A stretch of DNA of 6,384 nucleotides from BMS3B sp964501105 (GCA_964501105.1 CAZCRG010000099.1:1-6384); one strand, 5' to 3'; shown: positions 1 through 6,226, counted from the stretch's first letter. Numbers and translations: made by a program. Notes: generated by a model not told the origin, from the letters alone.

Positions 1-2
1 GT

Positions 3-1292
3 CTCACTGTGGCTGGCTCTGACTCAGGAGGCGGTGCAGGCATACAGCAGGATTTAAAAACCTTTGCAGCTTTAGATGTACACGGTGTCAGTGCAATAAC
101 AGCCCTTACAGCCCAGAACACACATGAAGTAAAAGAGGTTTTTCAGCTAACCTCTGAGTTCATTGAGAGTCAGCTTGATGCTCTTTTTGAGGATTTTACT
201 ATTTCAGCTGCCAAAACAGGCATGCTCTATACCTCCGAAATAATAAGTACTGTGAGCAGATATGCGGAAAGGGTACCCTTTGTAGTTGACCCTGTTATGA
301 TTTCCACCTCTGGCGAAATTCTCCTCAAAAAAGAAGCCCTAACAGCACTCAAGGATGAATTACTGCCAAAGGCTGCTCTAATCACTCCAAATCTCAGAGA
401 AGCTGAGGTACTTACAGGAAAAAAAATTGAAACACATGAAGACATGAAGCTGGCTGCAGAAGAGCTCAGTGCCTATGCTCCAGTCCTACTTAAAGGTGGC
501 CACCTGAATGCAGTGGATATACTCTACTATAAAGGCAGAGTCCATGAGTTCAGAGGAAGCTATGTCAGAGGTGAATTTCACGGCACAGGCTGTGCCTACT
601 CTGCTGCAATAACCGCCTATATTGCAAGGGGTTACTCCCTTGTAGATGCCGTCAGGAGCTCAAAAGTCTACCTTCAGAAACTCATTGAAAACTCCTTTTC
701 CCCGGGAAAAGGGACAGAAGTCCTTGATCCGCTTTTCTCACTTAAGAAAGAAGCTAAAAAAGTAAAAGTTATTGGAGAACTTTCAAAAAGTCTTGAGAAG
801 CTCCTTTCAATTGAAGGTATTGAACTGCTAGTGCCTGAGGTGGGCATGAACTTTGGATATGCCCTCAAAAATCCAGAAAAAATTGAAGAAATAGCAGCCC
901 TTAATGGTAGAATAATAAAGATAAGAGGAAAAGCTCAGGCAACAGGCTGTGTTGAATTTGGCGCCTCGAAGCATGTGGCAAGAGTTATTCTATCAGCTAC
1001 AAGACTTTACCCTGAATTGAGAGCCTGCCTGAATGTCAAGTTCAGCGAGGAAATACTCCAGGCATGCTTTAACTCTGGCCTCACTTCCTCAAGCTTTAAG
1101 AGAGAGGAGGAACCCCAGGGAAAAAGTACCATGGAATGGGGAACAGCCCATGCTCTGAAAAAGGCTGGCAGAGCTACTGATATAATTTACGACAGGGGCG
1201 GAATTGGTAAGGAGGCAATGATAAGAGTACTGGGCAGGAGTCCTGCTGAGGTTGTAGATAAGGTTGCAGGGATACTTGCAAACCTACGTTAA
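3..1292 (+). CDS. thiDN: Bifunctional HMP(-P) kinase / thiamine-phosphate synthase (ThiD-ThiN fusion), 5' partial
   Basis: Cytosolic thiamine biosynthesis enzyme. The ThiD part phosphorylates hydroxymethylpyrimidine and its monophosphate; the ThiN part joins HMP-PP and thiazole phosphate to give thiamine phosphate, replacing ThiE in many archaea. Seen: the ThiD N-terminal signature GSDSGGGAGIQQD follows LTVA in frame, so GTG at 9 is an internal valine and the true start lies a few codons before the window. Counting from codon 9, the kinase anion-hole/catalytic motif GTGC is at residues 192-195. The ThiD domain runs to about residue 245. ThiN occupies about 248-427, with VPEVGMNFGYA, the GASKHVARVI stretch (His322), and IYDRGGIGKEAMIRVLG near the end. 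The reading frame is intact to TAA. The combined length of about 430 aa is normal for archaeal ThiDN. The next gene starts 32 bases downstream on the same strand. No riboswitch can be judged because the leader is outside the window. Confidence 0.95.
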   Translation, partial: LTVAGSDSGGGAGIQQDLKTFAALDVHGVSAITALTAQNTHEVKEVFQLTSEFIESQLDALFEDFTISAAKTGMLYTSEIISTVSRYAERVPFVVDPVMISTSGEILLKKEALTALKDELLPKAALITPNLREAEVLTGKKIETHEDMKLAAEELSAYAPVLLKGGHLNAVDILYYKGRVHEFRGSYVRGEFHGTGCAYSAAITAYIARGYSLVDAVRSSKVYLQKLIENSFSPGKGTEVLDPLFSLKKEAKKVKVIGELSKSLEKLLSIEGIELLVPEVGMNFGYALKNPEKIEEIAALNGRIIKIRGKAQATGCVEFGASKHVARVILSATRLYPELRACLNVKFSEEILQACFNSGLTSSSFKREEEPQGKSTMEWGTAHALKKAGRATDIIYDRGGIGKEAMIRVLGRSPAEVVDKVAGILANLR

Positions 1293-1300
1293 ATTAATAA
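1293..1300 (+). promoter_or_regulatory. Weak TATA-like box before the radical SAM gene
   Basis: The sequence ATTAATAA lies about 27 bases before ATG 1325, and no Shine-Dalgarno sequence precedes that ATG. This spacing is what an archaeal leaderless transcript would need. It is a short AT-rich match in a 32-base gap, so it may be chance and the gene may simply be co-transcribed with thiDN. Confidence 0.22.
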
Positions 1301-1324
1301 ACCTAAAGATTTCAATGCTTGCCC

Positions 1325-3094
1325 ATGACGCAGAATATTGAAACACATATAGACTATCTAATACAGAAGGGAGAAGTTAAAACCCCTGAAGAGCTTTATC
1401 TTGATTACAAAAATACCTATCTTTACCTGCTTCTTTCAAAAATCCAGAGGCGTTTTGATGAGAAAGGCTTCCATCAGGCATTAGCCTATCTTGTAATGGT
1501 AATATTCACCTATGATTATCTGGACCGGGTAGGCAGGCATAAGGAGATAAGAGACTTTCTCAGCTTCACTGGCTGGCCACTGGATAAATACTCTGAACTT
1601 TCAGGAAAAAGCCTAGAAGATAAAATTACTCTCGCCGTGAACCTTGAATATTCTCAGCTTCCTGAGGAGGAGAAATCTGAGATTGTAAAGATGGTAAAAG
1701 CTGCCTGGAAATGGCTAAATCTGGATAAAAATGAATCAGAAGAATACAATAAAATAATAGATGAAAAGAAAAGGTTATATAGACTTATAGATTCAGAACC
1801 AGATAAAAGAAGAAAGGAGATAATTGAATTTCTTAAAAATAACAATGGCCCTGAGACTGATGTTAAACTGTTGAATATAGGAATAGTACCCACTGAGCTA
1901 TGTGTAAATAACTGCCGCTTCTGCGTTGCTGCCTGGAAATCAAAACCTGAAGAGAGAGGAAAAAATATTACTTTTGAGGATTTTAAGAAGATTGCTTCAG
2001 AGGTTATAAAATTTGCTGAAAAACAAAGGCTAATACTGACTGTAACTGGTGGTGAGCCCTTCCTTGAACTTGAAAAGCTTGAATATTTAATATCTGAAGC
2101 CAATTCCAGGCTGGATATAACAACCAGTGCAGTGTGGGCTTCTTCAGAAGAAAAGGCTCACGGAGTTCTTAGTAGAATTGACGAGGCAAGAAGGAAAAAC
2201 TCAAAGCAAAACTTCCATCTCTCTCTTCAGCTCAGTATAGATGCTTTCCATCAGGAGGTTTTCCGTGACGATAAGGGAAACTACTACCAGAATGTCCCCC
2301 TGGAAAACCTGATAAATGTAATTAAGGTTGCACAGGAAAAATTTCCGGAAATTGAGCTGGTTCTCCTTACAAAACTCTCAGTTTACCCTGACCCCCTTGC
2401 CCAGCTTATTCTCAAGCTAAAAAGTGAAGGATATCAGGTGAAACTCAAGGAGAAGCTTTATAGAGAAGGCCTTGAAGTCCCCCTTCTCGAAGGAGGAACT
2501 ATGGTAACCAAGCCAGCACTCCTTAAAGCATATATGGAGCTTATACCTCCTGACAGTTCAGAGCCCACTGGACAGCCCATCCTTATCTTCTATACTGCTG
2601 TTGAGAGTATTGGCAAAGCCTCAGCTCTTGAAGAATTTGAATTTCCTGGCTTCAGAAAAGAAGTGAAGGAATTTCTTGAGGGTAAGTTTTCAGAACCCCT
2701 GCCGGTGATTGGAATTGAGGTTGGTGATGACGGCTATGTATATCCCGGGGCTCACTCTATATATACATGGAGTGTAGGTAATATTCTAAAAGAATCGTTA
2801 AATGAGATTTATGAAAGAATGAGATACGACCCGATTATAAGAGCCCTAAATAGCCACCCTCACCAGATTGTAAAAATTGCTCAGGAAGTTGAGAAAATTG
2901 ACCTGAGAAATGAGTCATCACCCCTGGCTGCAGTTTATAAAACATTTGAAAGACCAGAACTCAGACTATATATTACAAAGAGACTACTTCAGGAAATCCC
3001 TGAATACAAAAATTTCTTAGAAAAACTAAAAATAGAAGAAAAAGAAGAGTTGATGGAGGAATATATAAGCATGAAAAATATTCAAATCCGATAA
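1325..3094 (+). CDS. Radical SAM protein with cysteine-less SPASM/twitch-like C-terminal segment, substrate unknown
   Basis: Predicted cytosolic radical SAM enzyme of 589 aa. Seen (numbering from ATG 1325): a mostly helical N-terminal region of about 180 residues that I do not recognise; then the [4Fe-4S] motif CVNNCRFC at Cys193, Cys197 and Cys200 (CX3CX2C), and the SAM-binding GGEP motif at 242-245, followed by beta/alpha-type sequence with LSLQLSIDAFHQEVF. Around 465-500 the sequence GDDGYVYPG...VGNILKESLNEIYE matches the layout of SPASM/twitch domains (DG-x-VYPC ... GNI-x-ES-L-EIW), but the ligand cysteine position is Gly475. The three motif cysteines are the only cysteines in the protein, so no auxiliary Fe-S cluster of the usual type is possible. 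Start choice: an in-frame TTG at 1319 lies two codons upstream; ATG 1325 is preferred, although neither has a clear ribosome site. The substrate is not inferable; peptide modification is a guess from the SPASM-like fold. The small gene downstream begins 27 bases after the stop. Confidence 0.88.
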   Translation: MTQNIETHIDYLIQKGEVKTPEELYLDYKNTYLYLLLSKIQRRFDEKGFHQALAYLVMVIFTYDYLDRVGRHKEIRDFLSFTGWPLDKYSELSGKSLEDKITLAVNLEYSQLPEEEKSEIVKMVKAAWKWLNLDKNESEEYNKIIDEKKRLYRLIDSEPDKRRKEIIEFLKNNNGPETDVKLLNIGIVPTELCVNNCRFCVAAWKSKPEERGKNITFEDFKKIASEVIKFAEKQRLILTVTGGEPFLELEKLEYLISEANSRLDITTSAVWASSEEKAHGVLSRIDEARRKNSKQNFHLSLQLSIDAFHQEVFRDDKGNYYQNVPLENLINVIKVAQEKFPEIELVLLTKLSVYPDPLAQLILKLKSEGYQVKLKEKLYREGLEVPLLEGGTMVTKPALLKAYMELIPPDSSEPTGQPILIFYTAVESIGKASALEEFEFPGFRKEVKEFLEGKFSEPLPVIGIEVGDDGYVYPGAHSIYTWSVGNILKESLNEIYERMRYDPIIRALNSHPHQIVKIAQEVEKIDLRNESSPLAAVYKTFERPELRLYITKRLLQEIPEYKNFLEKLKIEEKEELMEEYISMKNIQIR

Positions 3095-3109
3095 CTTTTT
3101 CTTATGTCA

Positions 3110-3113
3110 GGAG
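3110..3113 (+). promoter_or_regulatory. Shine-Dalgarno GGAG deciding the start of the small ORF
   Basis: GGAG lies 8 bases before ATG 3122 but inside the reading frame opened by ATG 3104. This favours the later start and a protein of 79 rather than 85 residues. Confidence 0.55.
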
Positions 3114-3121
3114 ATATAATA

Positions 3122-3361
3122 ATGCTTATGAGCAGAGTAATTGATCAGCCAAAGGAAGCAGAAATTGTTGCAGACCTGTGGATACATGAGAATTTTAAGA
3201 ATGTTATGGGAGTCAGCTATGGCATGGTGGCGAAGCATGGTGAAGACTGGGAAGTTAAAGGAGAAATAGAGATAATGGCAGGCCTCTTTGAGACAAAAAG
3301 AGTGCCCTTTGAAATGAAGATTAACACCAAGGGTGAGATACTGGAAATAAGGCATGAATAG
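3122..3361 (+). CDS. Small alpha+beta protein of unknown function
   Basis: A 79-residue soluble protein that I cannot assign to a named family. Seen: an N-terminal stretch compatible with one amphipathic helix (about residues 9-24, PKEAEIVADLWIHENF), then alternating hydrophobic/charged segments typical of three or four beta strands: VMGVSYGMVAK, DWEVKGEIEIMAG, KRVPFEMKINT and GEILEIRHE. A helix followed by an antiparallel sheet resembles cystatin-like or PepSY-like small domains, but this is inference from pattern only. There is no signal peptide, membrane segment or cysteine. ATG 3122 is chosen because GGAG sits 8 bases before it; ATG 3104 (85 aa) and ATG 3128 (77 aa) are alternatives. It lies between the radical SAM gene and the DHH gene (14-base gap to the latter), so co-transcription is likely. 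It could be a partner or substrate of the radical SAM enzyme, or unrelated. Confidence 0.75.
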   Translation: MLMSRVIDQPKEAEIVADLWIHENFKNVMGVSYGMVAKHGEDWEVKGEIEIMAGLFETKRVPFEMKINTKGEILEIRHE

Positions 3362-3375
3362 CTCCTTTTGATAAA

Positions 3376-5388
3376 ATGAAGCAGTGCACATTGTGCGGAG
3401 GCACAGGAAAGGTAGAGGGTAGAAGCTGCGAGGTCTGCCATGGCAAAGGTGAAGTGGAGCAGTGTCTTCTCTGCGGCTCCCCCATACCTGCTGACCTTAA
3501 AATAAAGATTTGCAAGAACTGCGAGGAGAGACATGAGGTTGTACTTGAGCTGGACCCTCTGGCTGGTTACAGGGATATAATTCTTGACAGAGCCTATCTG
3601 GGCAGAGTGAAGAGAATAGCTGATGTTGGCTACTTTGTTGCTTTAAACCCCTCTGTAACAGGGCTGATAAGGAGAAGAGATGCTCAGAAGGAGTATAAGC
3701 TCAACCAGGAAGTTGTTGTCAGAGCAAAGAGTCTGAATCTGAGGGAAAATAAGCTGGATTTTATTCCTCTTGATTTGGAAGAATACACCCTCATACCCCT
3801 TAAAAAGGATATCCCCCTCTGGAAAATTGGGGATATTACAGATGATGCTCTGGGTGAGGCAGTTAAAATTCACGGCATTGTGGCGAGAGTTCAGCGCACC
3901 TCAGGTCCAACTGTCTTCACAGTTTATGATGAGACTGGAGCTATAGAATGTGCAGCCTTTGCCAGAGGGCAGAGAGCTTACCCCAATATAGATGTGGAGA
4001 GTGTTGTTGAGGTAAGGGGAGAGGTGAGCCTTCGACAGGACAGACTTCAGATTGAAGTAAGAAATATGGAGAAACTCTATGGGAGCAAGCTCTGCACAGT
4101 GAAAAGTGCTATTGATAAGGTGATTGAGGAGAAGGCTGAGCCTGCAGATGTTCCCCCTCTTGTTGAAAATCCTATAATTGATAGTCTCAGAGAAAAGATG
4201 GTTCTCGTTGCAAGAGAGCTGAGAAAGGCTGTATTCAAGGGCATACCCATTTTAATACGCCATCATGCTGACTGCGACGGTTTTATTGGTGGTGTTGCCC
4301 TTGAGCTTGCTCTCAGGCCTCTTCTCAGAGAGCATTCTCCTGATAGAGAGGCAGAGTGGCATCTATTCAGGCGCTCTCCCAGCAAGGCACCCTTCTATGA
4401 GATGGAAGATGTGGTAAGGGATCTCAACTTTGCCCATGAGGATGCCAGGAGATTTGGCCAGCCCATGCCTCTTGTTCTCATTATTGACAACGGCTCAACA
4501 AGAGAAGATATGCCTGCCATAAGGAAATTCAAGGTTTACGGCTCCAAGGTTCTTGTTGTGGACCACCACTATCCTGGTGAGATTAAGGAGGGAAAGGCAG
4601 AGGTGGATGAGCTTGTGGATATCCACATTAACCCCTACCTTGTTGGTGGTGATTACACCTTCACAGCAGGCTGCCTTGGAGTGGAAATTGCCAGACTTAT
4701 TAATCCTGATGTAAGTGAGAAGATTAAGCATCTCCCGGGTATAGCATGTGCTGCAGACAGAGTTAAGGGCGAGATAGCAGAAGCCTATACTGCTTTGGCT
4801 GAGGAGAAGGGTTACTCACAGGAGGATATGCTGAAAATTGCTGAGTGTGTTGACTTTGAAGCCTTTTATCTGCGCTTCATGGATGGCAAAACTCTAATAG
4901 AGGATCTTCTTGGACTGGGGAGGCTTGACAGGCAGAGAAAGCTCCTTGAGGTTATTGGTTCTGAGGCTGAAAGGCTGAGAGAGCAGCAGCTCAGAGCTGT
5001 TCTGGCAAATGCAAAATCTGTTAAACTGCCCAATGGGATTCTTCTCAATACTCTCGATTTGGAGCAGTATGCTCACAAGTTTACCTATCCACCACCAGGC
5101 AAAACCACGGGCATGCTTCATGACATTAAAGTTAAGGAGAATTCTGAAAAGAGGACAGTTACATTAGCTTATGGTCCAGACTTTGCCATCCTTAGAGCCA
5201 CTGAGGATGTTTCTCAGGATATGGGGCTCAATTTGAATATTTTTGTGGAGGAACTATCAGAAGAACTCCCTCAGGCAGGTATAGACGGCGGAGGTCACGA
5301 GGTGGCTGGAAGTATAAAGTTTGTTGAGGGCTACAGGAAGCTTGTCCTTGAGAAGCTGGCTGAGAAGGTGGCAAAGCTAAAAGCTTAG
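3376..5388 (+). CDS. Archaeal RecJ-like DHH phosphoesterase with DnaJ-type zinc finger, S1-like and OB-fold domains (COG1107 type)
   Basis: Predicted metal-dependent nuclease or phosphodiesterase acting on single-stranded nucleic acid in DNA repair/replication or RNA turnover. Seen in order: two CxxCxGxG-type units (CTLCGGTG at residues 4-11, CEVCHGKG at 18-25), then a CxxC...CxxC zinc knuckle (30/33 and 46/49); an S1-like beta barrel at about 64-133; an OB-fold of tRNA-anti type at about 158-235; DHH motif I HHADCDG at 296-302; motif II IIDNG with Asp371; motif III DHH at 396-398; the later NPYLVGGDYTFTAGC and ACAADRV segments; and a C-terminal DHHA1 domain with GGGHEVAGS at 638-646. All expected metal ligands appear present and the 670 aa frame is intact. 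The start is firm because the first zinc cysteine is residue 4, although no Shine-Dalgarno is visible. The Thermococcales Hef-associated DHH nuclease HAN may be a functional analogue; polarity and substrate here are unknown. Confidence 0.93.
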   Translation: MKQCTLCGGTGKVEGRSCEVCHGKGEVEQCLLCGSPIPADLKIKICKNCEERHEVVLELDPLAGYRDIILDRAYLGRVKRIADVGYFVALNPSVTGLIRRRDAQKEYKLNQEVVVRAKSLNLRENKLDFIPLDLEEYTLIPLKKDIPLWKIGDITDDALGEAVKIHGIVARVQRTSGPTVFTVYDETGAIECAAFARGQRAYPNIDVESVVEVRGEVSLRQDRLQIEVRNMEKLYGSKLCTVKSAIDKVIEEKAEPADVPPLVENPIIDSLREKMVLVARELRKAVFKGIPILIRHHADCDGFIGGVALELALRPLLREHSPDREAEWHLFRRSPSKAPFYEMEDVVRDLNFAHEDARRFGQPMPLVLIIDNGSTREDMPAIRKFKVYGSKVLVVDHHYPGEIKEGKAEVDELVDIHINPYLVGGDYTFTAGCLGVEIARLINPDVSEKIKHLPGIACAADRVKGEIAEAYTALAEEKGYSQEDMLKIAECVDFEAFYLRFMDGKTLIEDLLGLGRLDRQRKLLEVIGSEAERLREQQLRAVLANAKSVKLPNGILLNTLDLEQYAHKFTYPPPGKTTGMLHDIKVKENSEKRTVTLAYGPDFAILRATEDVSQDMGLNLNIFVEELSEELPQAGIDGGGHEVAGSIKFVEGYRKLVLEKLAEKVAKLKA

Positions 5389-5417
5389 CTGGAAATATAG
5401 TGCACAATATTTCCAGC
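5388..5417. repeat. 30-base near-palindrome just after the DHH gene
   Basis: Two perfect 11-base arms, GCTGGAAATAT (5388-5398) and ATATTTCCAGC (5407-5417), flank an 8-base centre AGTGCACA that itself contains the palindrome GTGCAC. Only the A-A pair at 5399/5406 breaks full symmetry. The left arm begins on the last base of the DHH stop codon. It could be a 3' mRNA hairpin (stability or termination) or a protein-binding operator. Confidence 0.8.
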
Positions 5418-5438
5418 AAACATGAAAATGGTGTAGAG

Positions 5439-5468
5439 TTTTGTTATTTTATCTATGTAATTTTTTTT
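5439..5468 (+). terminator. T-rich tract, likely archaeal terminator for the plus-strand operon
   Basis: Several T runs (TTTT at 5439-5442 and 5447-5450, T8 at 5461-5468) lie 50-80 bases after the DHH stop codon and downstream of the 30-base palindrome. Archaeal RNA polymerase terminates at T-rich tracts, and the downstream genes are convergent, so a stop for transcription is expected here. Confidence 0.55.
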
Positions 5469-5472
5469 CAAG
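5458..5472. repeat. Left copy of a 15-base direct repeat flanking hepT-mntA
   Basis: TAATTTTTTTTCAAG matches 14 of 15 bases with TAATGTTTTTTCAAG at 6212-6226. The two copies lie just outside the toxin-antitoxin pair on either side. Low complexity makes chance possible. Confidence 0.45.
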
Positions 5473-5498
5473 TAATACATCACCAGTAATACATTACC
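5471..5498. repeat. Two tandem 14-mers, each an imperfect dyad
   Basis: AGTAATACATCACC (5471-5484) is followed directly by AGTAATACATTACC (5485-5498), with a single C/T difference. The second copy contains a perfect dyad, GTAAT-AC-ATTAC (5486-5497). It lies between the converging 3' ends of the DHH gene and hepT. It may be a small tandem duplication or a pair of binding sites. Confidence 0.75.
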
Positions 5499-5527
5499 AG
5501 GTTATTTTTATGGAAATATCTAAGTTT

Positions 5528-5869
5528 CTACTCCAGCTCCTTTAACATTCTCTCAAATAATGGTTTAATTTCTGGAATTCTATTTTTAACTGTATCCCAG
5601 ACAACTTTTATATCCACTCCAAAATATCCATGAATAACTTTATCTCTCATTCCGGCCATCCCTTTCCATGGTATTTCAGGATATATACTCTTTGTATCAT
5701 CAGGTATGTTCTTTGCAGCCTCTCCTATTATCTCAATAGCTCTAATAACAGCAAAAATTGTCTTGTTATCCTGTGAAAATTCTTCATAAGACATTCCCTC
5801 AACAAATTTTATTGCATTGTTCATAGCATCAATAATGTCCTCAATAAAGTCTCCAGCTTCCCTTTTCAT
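5528..5869 (-). CDS. hepT: HepT-like HEPN ribonuclease toxin (DUF86)
   Basis: Toxin of the HepT/MntA system, a HEPN-domain RNase whose activity is blocked by AMPylation by its nucleotidyltransferase partner. Seen: 113 aa, all-helical in appearance, with the HEPN catalytic motif RX4HXY as RDKVIHGY (Arg75, His80, Tyr82), preceded by the usual IRAIEIIGEAAKNIP and PEIPWKGMAGMRD stretches. Tyr82 corresponds to the tyrosine of this motif that MntA modifies in the characterised Shewanella pair. Length and motif spacing are normal, so it is probably active. The start codon overlaps the stop of mntA by four bases (ATGA), and GAGGT lies 9 bases before it, so translation is coupled. It converges on the DHH gene. 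The visibly AT-rich composition differs from the plus-strand genes and fits horizontal acquisition. Confidence 0.93.
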   Translation of the reverse strand: MKREAGDFIEDIIDAMNNAIKFVEGMSYEEFSQDNKTIFAVIRAIEIIGEAAKNIPDDTKSIYPEIPWKGMAGMRDKVIHGYFGVDIKVVWDTVKNRIPEIKPLFERMLKELE

Positions 5870-6174
5870 ATATAAACTACCTCTTTCAATATACGCTTTC
5901 CAATTCTTGGCTTGAGGGCAGATTTCATTACCAGATCAACTCTAATTCCCAGTAAATCAGACAAATATTCTTCGAGTTCAACAAATTTTATTAAATCTAT
6001 GCTTGAGTCAGGATAAAATTCAACAAGAATATCTATATCGCTGCCTCTTTTCTGTTCTCCTCTAACATAAGAACCAAATATCCCAATCTCTTTAATTCCA
6101 TAATTTTCTTTTAGTATGCTTTCATTCTTTTTAAGAATTTTTTTAATTTCGTCAATTGATTTTCCAGTTATCAT
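5866..6174 (-). CDS. mntA: MntA-like minimal nucleotidyltransferase antitoxin
   Basis: Antitoxin of the HepT/MntA pair; in characterised systems it neutralises HepT by transferring AMP to the toxin tyrosine. The symbol here means minimal nucleotidyltransferase, not the manganese transporter. Seen: 102 aa with the nucleotidyltransferase signature GSX10DXD, formed by Gly34-Ser35 and Asp46-Ile-Asp48 (GSYVRGEQKRGSDID), and a third acidic residue, Asp80, in the strand RVDLVM. The C-terminus LKPRIGKRILKEVVYI is typical of the family. ATG 6174 is supported by GGTG 5 bases upstream. It is the first gene of the pair and overlaps hepT by four bases. All catalytic residues are present, so an active antitoxin is expected. 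Confidence 0.93.
   Translation of the reverse strand: MITGKSIDEIKKILKKNESILKENYGIKEIGIFGSYVRGEQKRGSDIDILVEFYPDSSIDLIKFVELEEYLSDLLGIRVDLVMKSALKPRIGKRILKEVVYI
5879..5883 (-). promoter_or_regulatory. Shine-Dalgarno GAGGT for hepT inside the mntA end
   Basis: On the minus strand GAGGT lies 9 bases before the hepT ATG, within the last codons of mntA. It is one of the strongest ribosome sites in the window and supports toxin translation coupled to the antitoxin. Confidence 0.6.
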
Positions 6175-6179
6175 AACTG

Positions 6180-6183
6180 CACC
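6180..6183 (-). promoter_or_regulatory. Shine-Dalgarno GGTG for mntA
   Basis: On the minus strand GGTG lies 5 bases before ATG 6174. It is complementary to the archaeal 16S rRNA 3' end and supports this start. Confidence 0.5.
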
Positions 6184-6207
6184 TTATTTTATACTTTTAT
6201 TTCAACT

Positions 6208-6222
6208 TCTATAATGTTTTTT
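6208..6222 (-). promoter_or_regulatory. Possible BRE/TATA promoter of mntA-hepT
   Basis: Minus strand AAAAAAC followed by ATTATAGA resembles a purine-rich BRE plus TATA box. A start about 25 bases downstream would fall near 6187, giving a short leader that contains the GGTG site. A second TATA-like string (TATAAAA, about 6187-6193) lies too close to the ATG to fit. The match is weak in AT-rich DNA. Confidence 0.35.
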
Positions 6223-6226
6223 CAAG
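6212..6226. repeat. Right copy of the 15-base direct repeat flanking hepT-mntA
   Basis: TAATGTTTTTTCAAG, one mismatch from 5458-5472. It overlaps the putative mntA promoter, so part of its conservation could be coincidental promoter composition. Confidence 0.45.

Noticed and set aside
9..11. GTG at 9 as the start codon of thiDN
   Set aside because: It encodes the valine of the conserved ThiD strand LTVAGSDSGGGAG and the frame is open back to the window edge, so the gene is 5' partial.
1319..1321. TTG 1319 as start of the radical SAM gene
   Set aside because: ATG lies two codons later; neither start has a Shine-Dalgarno, and ATG is the more common choice and fits a leaderless start from the weak TATA-like box.
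1315..1341. Eight-codon ATG mini-ORF overlapping the radical SAM start
   Set aside because: It has no ribosome site, is too short to judge, and overlaps a well-supported gene start; a leader peptide is not supported.
1654..2103. 149-codon minus-strand ORF
   Set aside because: It lies opposite the radical SAM core motifs, its translation is Ser/Phe-rich low-complexity sequence typical of an antisense shadow, and no domain is recognisable.
3107..3534. Overlapping minus-strand ORFs across the small gene and the zinc-finger region
   Set aside because: They are antisense to the intact plus-strand genes, with no motif and no ribosome site.
5471..5498. CRISPR array
   Set aside because: There are only two 14-base units with no spacer between them and no cas genes.
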